Assembly (NCBI GenBank): GCA_002501885.1
Contig: DAON01000022.1
Coordinates: forward strand, 1 to 5,461
DNA from: Euryarchaeota archaeon UBA220
GTDB taxonomy: Archaea > Thermoplasmatota > Poseidoniia > Poseidoniales > Thalassarchaeaceae
DNA length: 5,461 nt
Direction of reading: 5' to 3'
This document shows, in pieces, positions 1 through 5,461 of this stretch (positions within the stretch are counted from its first letter, which is position 1; each line of letters opens with the position of its first letter). Position numbers and translations under genes: made by a program. Under the pieces are notes generated by a model. The model worked only from the letters and a program-made list of their open reading frames with translations, was not told the origin of the DNA and searched no databases.

Positions 1-830
1 GAATTTGCTGGATTCCCTTCAATTTCAGCAATGACATTTTTCCTACCCATTCTGACACAGCGATGACTTGACTTAGAAGCCAGCGAACCTATCCAAAGAG
101 ATAGTCGATCAACACGCCCGCCGCCCTGACTCAACCACTCCCAAGTAAACTCAGATCCAGGGAGAGCCATTCTAACATTGGCCTCAACAAGGCCTCGTTG
201 ATCCTCTCCTAGTCTGGGAGAGAGATCGAGTAGAACTGCTGGACCGTTCGGTCCAATCTGTAGTTGATCTACCCATCCTTGAAGGACAGATGCGACTGAA
301 GGCTCCATTTCGTTGATATCATGATTCTGTGCATCGGTCGGCCTAGCTGGATCGAGGTGCAGCATCGCAATAGGAGGGTGGGCCCTAGTACCAGCCTCTC
401 TCAGGCTATTCCAGTATTCTGTAATGGCTCCATCTGAGTCAGTACCGTCTCCTATTACGACCCTATCCATCGTCCTCTGCAACTCATCATCCTTTGAGTT
501 GATATGCATATTTGCAGCGCACAGAACAGCGATATTACCATCCTTCTCAATTCCTAGTACCGGGCGCTCCAACTCTCTTCCATAAGCTATGAGTTGAACT
601 CCAGAACCCGCGGCAGCATCTAGGATTACTCCTGTGGGTAAAGAATCATCATCTATCCTCTGGGCGCGTGCTAGGGCAACGAACCAAGGAGTAGAGAGTC
701 GACGCATATCATCAGTCATATGAAACTCGGGCTCTCCGCGACCAGCAGAACGCGCCTCAACACGCTTGTTTGCCTCCTTGGCAATGCCCTCAGAGGGGTT
801 GAGTGCTGTGTGTCCACCACTCTCTGTCAC
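1..830 (-). CDS. Class I SAM-dependent methyltransferase, THUMP-like family (C-terminus cut off by window edge)
   Basis: The frame is open from a GTG at 830-828 to the left edge, giving 276 residues with no stop, so the gene is partial. The GTG start is supported by GGAGGG six bases upstream and by an in-frame TGA five codons before it. Residues about 38-60 form a helical lead-in. Residues 68-77 (VILDAAAGSG) are a typical SAM-binding motif I, with acidic E95 ending the second strand (VLGIEKD) and D128 in VVIGDGT. LHLDPARP (157-164) carries a DPAR motif at the motif IV position. VLLDLSP (199-205) and EWLSQGGGRVDRLSLWIGSLA follow the pattern I recall for bacterial methyltransferases that end in a THUMP-like domain. 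These are usually about 400 residues, so perhaps 100 or more residues, including that domain, are missing here. The substrate is unknown; RNA is a guess. It lies 41 bases downstream of the FKBP-like gene, probably co-transcribed. Methyltransferase fold: confident. Subfamily: moderate. Confidence 0.82.
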   Translation of the reverse strand, partial: MTESGGHTALNPSEGIAKEANKRVEARSAGRGEPEFHMTDDMRRLSTPWFVALARAQRIDDDSLPTGVILDAAAGSGVQLIAYGRELERPVLGIEKDGNIAVLCAANMHINSKDDELQRTMDRVVIGDGTDSDGAITEYWNSLREAGTRAHPPIAMLHLDPARPTDAQNHDINEMEPSVASVLQGWVDQLQIGPNGPAVLLDLSPRLGEDQRGLVEANVRMALPGSEFTWEWLSQGGGRVDRLSLWIGSLASKSSHRCVRMGRKNVIAEIEGNPAN

Positions 831-836
831 ATCACG

Positions 837-844
837 CCCTCCTA
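837..844 (-). promoter_or_regulatory. Strong ribosome binding site of the methyltransferase gene
   Basis: Read on the minus strand, TAGGAGGG is followed by six bases (CGTGAT) and then GTG. This is a near-ideal Shine-Dalgarno sequence and spacing. It decides the start: the overlapping ATG one base earlier (ATGTGA) is followed at once by a stop and cannot be used. Confidence 0.8.
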
Positions 845-871
845 CAACTCAGTCAAGTCTCTTTCGTGCCC

Positions 872-1849
872 CTAGGCTATCGGGCCTCGATTGATGGTCA
901 ACTCGAAACGTAGCCAAGATTGTTCCAATTCATGACCATCATTGTTTCCGTATGCAATCGGTGGAGGGAGCAATGTAGTGTGTGTAGTACCCGTAGTAAT
1001 GCCTGGCAAAAGCCCTCGATCACTATCTATATCGAGACCAATTGCTGACCACCCAAAACCATCGATGTAACTCGGATCATCTCCAGCTGTGACAACCAAG
1101 TCACCCTCATCTAGTTGCTCACCAGTATCTGCATCCCACACCACATAGTGAACCTCAATCTGATCGTTATCATTGATGTGGAGCTCTCTCTCCTCTGATC
1201 CCTTAAACACAGCCACATCGAGATATACCTCAGCATTGACTACGGACAGATGACTAGCCACTACCGTGAAATCGCCTTCAGTCAAGTCCTCAGTGAGCTC
1301 AATTTCGCGGAATCCACTTTCATTTGCATCTAGACTGATTACATCGCTAATATCATCCTCAGCCGAGAACACCACTCCCGAACCGACGATTTCTAGAACT
1401 AGATCAACTGATTCATTCCCTCTATTGTGTACAACAATGGTGGCTCTGTCGCCATCTCCTTGATGCTCCCAATCGCAGCGTAACTCGCCCGGATAAAGGA
1501 ACACATCATCCTGCCCAGAGAGATTCTCTGGCCATTGCCAATCACCTTCTCTGGCCATACAGGTATCGAACAATAAATCGACCTCCCATGCGTACCTACC
1601 ATCAATTTCGGGAGCCTCTGCTGGAGGTCCAAAGGAAGCCTCCAAATCGGCAGTAAAATTCCAAGCAGCGAGACCTACCCAGATACCTGACAGAAGGAGC
1701 ACAAGAGCAGTGCCTATAGAGAGCATCAGAGTTGCTCTAGGAACTGCCATTTCGTTGATACCTAGGGGTATTGGAGGATGCTCAACCTCGTCGGGAGTAT
1801 CCGATATCCAAGACCTCGTCATAGTAACTGTGTGAAGACCGTCTGCCAT
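872..1849 (-). CDS. Membrane-anchored extracytoplasmic protein with C-terminal FKBP-like domain
   Basis: The product has about 325 residues counted from the ATG at 1849. A TTG lies one codon earlier and another ATG ten residues in (at 1822); none has a clear ribosome binding site. Residues 1-38 are a short cytoplasmic tail. Residues 39-63 are one hydrophobic helix, a signal anchor with no lipobox. The rest is acidic and should face outside. Residues about 80-130 hold the only two cysteines (C97, C125), a possible disulfide. Residues about 130-215 alternate like strands of an Ig-like beta sandwich. Residues about 225-320 match the FKBP pattern: VHY (Y235), QLDEG (L246, D247), GLLPG (280-283), TLLPPPIAYG (Y300), GH (H306) and LRFEL (F315). 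By FKBP12 analogy these are pocket positions Tyr26, Phe36-Asp37, Val55-Ile56, Tyr82, His87 and Phe99. Phe36 is Leu, and the Trp59 position looks like Ile, so catalysis is uncertain. Its likely role is a peptidyl-prolyl isomerase or chaperone at the outer membrane face. It sits 42 bases after the giant membrane protein gene. Confidence 0.8.
   Translation of the reverse strand: MADGLHTVTMTRSWISDTPDEVEHPPIPLGINEMAVPRATLMLSIGTALVLLLSGIWVGLAAWNFTADLEASFGPPAEAPEIDGRYAWEVDLLFDTCMAREGDWQWPENLSGQDDVFLYPGELRCDWEHQGDGDRATIVVHNRGNESVDLVLEIVGSGVVFSAEDDISDVISLDANESGFREIELTEDLTEGDFTVVASHLSVVNAEVYLDVAVFKGSEERELHINDNDQIEVHYVVWDADTGEQLDEGDLVVTAGDDPSYIDGFGWSAIGLDIDSDRGLLPGITTGTTHTTLLPPPIAYGNNDGHELEQSWLRFELTINRGPIA
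890..1177 (-). other. Divergent FKBP-type peptidyl-prolyl isomerase domain (inside the anchored protein)
   Basis: This covers residues about 225-320 of the anchored protein. The order of elements follows FKBP: a strand ending in VHY, an aspartate after it (QLDEG), a PG turn (GLLPG) opening the central helix region, the strand and loop TLLPPPIAYGN, GHEL, and a final strand LRFELTINRG. The stretch between the aspartate and the PG turn is longer and more acidic than in small FKBPs and lacks the usual F-x-L-G-x-G. The helix after the PG turn is short and threonine-rich (ITTGTTHTT). The fold call comes from motif order seen by eye, not from a profile search. Confidence 0.68.
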
Positions 1850-1877
1850 CAAGGTTGGCGTTATTGGTTATCCGATT

Positions 1878-1890
1878 GTTCAGATTGAAC
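1878..1890. repeat. Short inverted repeat in the gap before the FKBP-like gene
   Basis: GTTCA-GAT-TGAAC is a perfect 5-base inverted repeat with a 3-base spacer, lying between the stop of the giant membrane protein gene (1892) and the ATG at 1849. It could be a weak hairpin or a small dyad for a regulator. No T-run follows, so it is not a convincing terminator. With arms this short, chance is a fair explanation. Confidence 0.3.
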
Positions 1891-1891
1891 C

Positions 1892-4800
1892 TCAGTCCTT
1901 CAGAAGCGCTTCCTCATTGCGCTGCCCCAACCATGAAACTACACCAAGCTCGACTGCTACTACTATCAGTGCGATTAGCAGCGTAACGGGTTGAGTTATT
2001 CCTTGAACGAAGATTAGGGCAACTAGTATAGCCAGAATAAGATCAACTAGACCCCAAATTCTGAGAGTTCTGCGAAGTTGCAGAATACCAACAATCCAGA
2101 CTATGGTTGAAAGCAGGATTAGCAAGGTTGGCAATACTATTGAAGTTGCAAATCCGAATAAACCAAACATCACAAGCAGCAAGTGCGAGTTCACTGCCAA
2201 CATCATTGTCCACTTCTCTCCTTTGAGTGGGACAGTCAGTGCGCACAGAGAAAGTAGTAAGAGGCCAGTAATTAATGTGAACAATGGCAGTATTTCGACT
2301 GAAACCTCTAACCAAGGGCCGGTAGATAGCAGAGCAATAAGGCCGGCCGGAATTGCCATCCCAACTGCAGTCGGTTGACGATATCTCCAGCCCTGCTCCA
2401 AGCAACTTGCTACTGCTAGTATTCCAGCCGGTCCGAAAGATAGCATGACAACAAAGATACTTCGCGCACCTCTACCCGAGGCTCCCTTCCAATCGCCTCG
2501 TTCCAGGTCAACTCTCTTCCTATCAACTAGGATGTCCGTCATCACGCAAAGCATCAGGACAGATTCGAGTAGAATCCAAGGCATTCTCCATTGCATTATA
2601 TCTCCCTCGAACGGGTTGATTGTTAGCGGGAAGGGAAGTGCTTCGACCATCACCGCCCCTAGCATCCTTCCTCCGAGTAGAGGCAGGACAATCCAATCTA
2701 GGGCGATGGGAATTCTATCTAGGAGCCTATCTTTGCCAATTAGTGAAATTGCGGACAATGCGAGCAGTAGGGCAATTAGAACAGCCATGTCTAGCAATTG
2801 CCTGTTACTGCTACCAGGACCTAAGTGGGAAATGACATGAATCGCCACTAGTCCTACTATCGCTAAGGCGATTGGCATCTCCATACCAAGGATATGTGGC
2901 AATTCGAGATCTAGTCGCTTAGTCCTCGCTCTGGCGATGGCAATCAGTGCAGTTAGGAAGATACCAACTGTCACTAATAGCAGAGGATTCGGCCCAGTAA
3001 GCAGCCCAATGAGAATCCCCGAACCGAGTACCAAGACTAGTATTGCTAGAACTACTGTCGGTTGATGGCTGACATCAGTAGCGTACAATTCAGCCAAGTC
3101 ATCGGTTTCTCCCTTGTCCCGACTCTTCTTCCTCTTGGCCTCCATCTCGCCTCTAATCGGGTCGTAGGTAGAAATCCCTCCCTCGCCGACTTTATTCGCC
3201 TCAGTTGCCATCTGTATTCTCGCATCTCTCTTGGCTATGCTCTTGAGTTCGGATCGAATCTCTCCTCTGGCAACTAGCCAGATCGAACTCACAGCAAACA
3301 TCGTGAGAGAAGCGGCTTGCGCCGTTGTATTCTCTTGTGAGTAAGCTAGAGCCGAGGTAATCACTAGCAACCATAGTGCAGCTAGGGCTGGATTGAGCAA
3401 CTTCTCGATTGTACCTGAGCGAGGCAGATAGATGGCTAGCACACCAGCAGTGACGCCGACTGATACAATCGCCGAATCAAAGTCTGGAAGAAAATCCGTT
3501 GAGGCCAATTCCAGTACTGGCTGATGACCAGAGAGGACTAGTAGAATTGGCATACTCATCAGCGTTAGTCCGCCAGTGTAGAGGCTTTCGCGTGAACTAC
3601 CTCGAACAAACATCAGAATCATTAGACTCAGACACAGTAAGACAGAGAGTGGAACAAACAGACCATTTCTCCATTGCATCGCTACCAATGAGAAAGTCAG
3701 AATACCAGCCATTGACATAGGCTCGCCAATCCTCAGACCCGCGACCTCACACACTAGATGTAAAGCGACTAACATTGAGACTAGAATCAACAGCGTAATC
3801 GCATTAAATCCACCAAACTGAGACATCAACAGGATTGTCAGCATTGGCAACCATAACCCAATTGACCACAGTTGTAGAGCACCGGAGTCTCGAATTGAGG
3901 CAGATACTTCACTCAATCCTAGGAACTTGGATGCGAGATTAACTCCCTCATCGCCCATCCTGACATTGACGACTACCATGAGAATGCAGGCAGTGGTGAG
4001 ATATGCTCCCAATGGAAATGGCTCGAGATCAATCATACTTCCAGGATCAAGTTTGTCGTTTGCAACTAGTAGAGTCCTAATCGTTTCCTCTGCTAATTCC
4101 TCAATTAGAACCCAACTCCAAGGGAGTAGTACAGTGATTCCTGCCAACGATGGTGACTTCCTATTGATCGCCAGTATTGCTGTTCCTATGTGCATAGATG
4201 CAAGCAGTCCCAGCAGTAAGGCACCACCGTCTCCACCAGCATCTGAGGCTTCGGTGGGCACCAGTATAACCAGCAGCGAAAGTACGACAATAGATCCAAT
4301 CCATAGTACTCTGTCAGTTACTCTATCTTGGTCGCGCAATAGGACGAATCCAGTCACAATGGTTGCCAAGATTGTGAATAGTTCGTACGAATCAATCCAC
4401 GCAACTAGATCCCCTGAATCCTCTCCTAGGATTAGTATAGTCACTAGTGGAACTGATGCTATTCCAAGAGGCATCATCACACGTGTCGAGTCTACGCCTC
4501 TGACAACAAGATAGGAACCACCGAAACAAGCTCCTAGAAACGATACCATTCCAAGTGCATATCCGACATCCTCACGACTGGAAGCAACGGCCATTAGAGC
4601 CCCTACCATACCCATCGAGACAGAAACTCCCCAGAGTCCTGGCTGACCAAGTCCGACCGCCTTGAATGCCTGAGAGAACCAATTTTCTTCGCGTGCGAAG
4701 CGAGCAGCCATGGTAGCGTTGATGGCTGAGACAATCATCAGCAGTATGAACAGTAGTAACGAATCTTCTAGAGCTAAAATACGTAATGAGCCAAGCTCGA

Positions 4801-5452
4801 ACCCGCCGGTAATCGCATGCATACCAATCCATAGATTAGATGCTGCCACACCTAGAGCAGCCAGATTTCCAGACTGTCTATGCAAAGCCAGTCCATGGAC
4901 TAGAATTGTAGCAACCAGTATCATTCCGGCGACACCAATCTCGCCCACTACTGAACCAACAGTCGATCCAATTGCCAACAGAACAAGAGTAGACTGAGCA
5001 GCAATTGCATCGTGATTATGACGATAGGCAACAAATACATTGAGCACCACCAAAGTCAGCAGAAGAACGCCCAATGCTTCGATTTCGATGTAATCCCAGC
5101 GATTGAGCTCAATTGCAAGGCCATACAGTACCTTCATTGAGATGATTACCCAAGTGACTCCTAGGAGTTTCATTCTCGGTTTCGGAACCCACATCTCTCC
5201 GAGCGCAAATCCAACCGAGGCCAGCATAACGAGAACCACTATGGCCAATAGTGGCGAGAGTGCGAGCCCGGCCTGAATGCCGATGGCGCTGTAGACTAGA
5301 ATCATCGCAATCATCAGGCCCCAGTTCACACCTCGCTCTCCCTCGACAGCAATCTCGGTCACGATATCGCGTTCAGGGGCGATTGGCACTGTTCCATCTT
5401 CCTGAATTGCCCCGGCTTCAGTCCCATCGGGCTTCTTGAATGGATCGAACAC
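1892..5452 (-). CDS. Giant polytopic membrane protein of unknown function (about 36-38 membrane helices)
   Basis: The product has 1186 residues from a GTG at 5452, ending in TGA at 1892. The start is uncertain: the frame stays open to the right edge, and GGAG lies only two bases before the GTG, which is too close to be ideal, so the true start may be outside the window. Residues 1-43 are soluble and charged. From 44 on, hydrophobic helices follow one another with few breaks, first to about 729, then from 798 to 1175. A charged loop (730-797) separates the blocks. Basic residues recur after about every second helix (for example K91/R93, R144/H145, R252, R373, R431-K432, R498, R575, R618, R843, R978-K979, R1127-R1128), while the alternate loops are short and acidic or neutral. 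By the positive-inside rule this predicts tandem two-helix hairpins. No transporter, glycosyltransferase or protease motif is visible. The look resembles very large many-helix families such as bacterial DUF2339, but I cannot claim homology. It is the first gene of the set in this window. Confidence 0.85.
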   Translation of the reverse strand: MFDPFKKPDGTEAGAIQEDGTVPIAPERDIVTEIAVEGERGVNWGLMIAMILVYSAIGIQAGLALSPLLAIVVLVMLASVGFALGEMWVPKPRMKLLGVTWVIISMKVLYGLAIELNRWDYIEIEALGVLLLTLVVLNVFVAYRHNHDAIAAQSTLVLLAIGSTVGSVVGEIGVAGMILVATILVHGLALHRQSGNLAALGVAASNLWIGMHAITGGFELGSLRILALEDSLLLFILLMIVSAINATMAARFAREENWFSQAFKAVGLGQPGLWGVSVSMGMVGALMAVASSREDVGYALGMVSFLGACFGGSYLVVRGVDSTRVMMPLGIASVPLVTILILGEDSGDLVAWIDSYELFTILATIVTGFVLLRDQDRVTDRVLWIGSIVVLSLLVILVPTEASDAGGDGGALLLGLLASMHIGTAILAINRKSPSLAGITVLLPWSWVLIEELAEETIRTLLVANDKLDPGSMIDLEPFPLGAYLTTACILMVVVNVRMGDEGVNLASKFLGLSEVSASIRDSGALQLWSIGLWLPMLTILLMSQFGGFNAITLLILVSMLVALHLVCEVAGLRIGEPMSMAGILTFSLVAMQWRNGLFVPLSVLLCLSLMILMFVRGSSRESLYTGGLTLMSMPILLVLSGHQPVLELASTDFLPDFDSAIVSVGVTAGVLAIYLPRSGTIEKLLNPALAALWLLVITSALAYSQENTTAQAASLTMFAVSSIWLVARGEIRSELKSIAKRDARIQMATEANKVGEGGISTYDPIRGEMEAKRKKSRDKGETDDLAELYATDVSHQPTVVLAILVLVLGSGILIGLLTGPNPLLLVTVGIFLTALIAIARARTKRLDLELPHILGMEMPIALAIVGLVAIHVISHLGPGSSNRQLLDMAVLIALLLALSAISLIGKDRLLDRIPIALDWIVLPLLGGRMLGAVMVEALPFPLTINPFEGDIMQWRMPWILLESVLMLCVMTDILVDRKRVDLERGDWKGASGRGARSIFVVMLSFGPAGILAVASCLEQGWRYRQPTAVGMAIPAGLIALLSTGPWLEVSVEILPLFTLITGLLLLSLCALTVPLKGEKWTMMLAVNSHLLLVMFGLFGFATSIVLPTLLILLSTIVWIVGILQLRRTLRIWGLVDLILAILVALIFVQGITQPVTLLIALIVVAVELGVVSWLGQRNEEALLKD
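3059..3265 (-). other. Large charged cytoplasmic loop splitting the giant membrane protein
   Basis: Residues about 730-798 form the only long hydrophilic stretch within the membrane region. It begins with a probable helix rich in K, R and E (EIRSELKSIAKRDARIQ), passes through a glycine-containing turn (GEGGISTYDPIRGE), then a strongly basic patch (EAKRKKSRDKGE), and ends acidic (TDDLAELYATD). The charge places it in the cytoplasm. It divides the protein into blocks of about 24 and 13 helices. It could be a docking site, a hinge, or the scar of a fusion between two membrane proteins. No known domain is recognised. Confidence 0.65.
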
Positions 5453-5461
5453 TTCTCCAAG

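Noticed and set aside
831..871. A terminator between the FKBP-like gene and the methyltransferase gene.
   Set aside because: The 41-base gap has no stem-loop and no T-run, and is mostly taken up by the ribosome binding site of the next gene.
1266..1632. Short open frames (65 codons plus strand, 77 codons minus strand) inside the FKBP-like gene.
   Set aside because: They overlap a gene whose frame has clear domain content; neither shows a start signal or protein-like pattern.
1640..1760. Possible type IV pilin or archaellin signal peptide, or a lipoprotein signal, at the N-terminus of the FKBP-like protein.
   Set aside because: There is no lipobox cysteine after the hydrophobic stretch, and the residues before it (VPRATLML) do not fit the class III cleavage pattern with a glutamate at position 5. 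A plain signal anchor fits better.
1850..1891. A promoter for the FKBP-like gene in the gap (AT-rich ATAACCAATAA on the minus strand).
   Set aside because: It does not match an archaeal TATA box or a bacterial -10/-35 pair well enough, and the gap is short, as expected within an operon.
2445..2840. A 131-codon plus-strand open frame, and other shorter frames within 2043-3720 and 4572-5439.
   Set aside because: All are antisense or shifted-frame shadows of the giant gene, with biased composition, no start signals and no recognisable domain.
3927..4514. A 195-codon open frame on the plus strand.
   Set aside because: It lies wholly inside the giant membrane protein gene on the other strand. 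Its translation is a serine/threonine/isoleucine-rich string expected from antisense of hydrophobic codons, with no ribosome binding site or motif.

Overview
The window carries three genes, all on the minus strand and read from the right edge to the left, separated by 42 and 41 bases. This layout suggests one transcription unit. I saw no RNA gene, mobile element, CRISPR array or convincing terminator, and no credible plus-strand gene.

The order of reading is as follows. (1) About 5452-1892 encodes a very large protein of about 1186 residues that is almost entirely membrane-spanning (roughly 36-38 predicted segments). I do not recognise its family. (2) 1849-872 encodes a protein of about 325 residues with one N-terminal membrane anchor, an acidic beta-rich outer domain, and a C-terminal domain that I read as a divergent FKBP-type peptidyl-prolyl isomerase fold. 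(3) 830-1 encodes the first 276 residues of a class I SAM-dependent methyltransferase. It has a DPAR motif like that of the THUMP-like-domain methyltransferase family, and its C-terminus lies beyond the left edge.

The organism is most likely a marine euryarchaeon of the Poseidoniales (Marine Group II) type. This rests on overall look, not proof: acidic outer-surface protein with a plain signal anchor and no bacterial lipobox, frequent ATA, CTA and AGG/AGA codons, GTG starts, and a membrane-tethered FKBP-like protein. A bacterium is not excluded.

How the genes work together is unknown. The FKBP-like protein faces the outside of the membrane and directly follows the giant membrane protein, so a role in folding or assembling surface or membrane proteins is plausible but is inference only. 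The methyltransferase looks like an unrelated housekeeping-type passenger. The least explained item is the giant membrane protein: it looks built from repeated two-helix hairpins and is interrupted by one large charged cytoplasmic loop.
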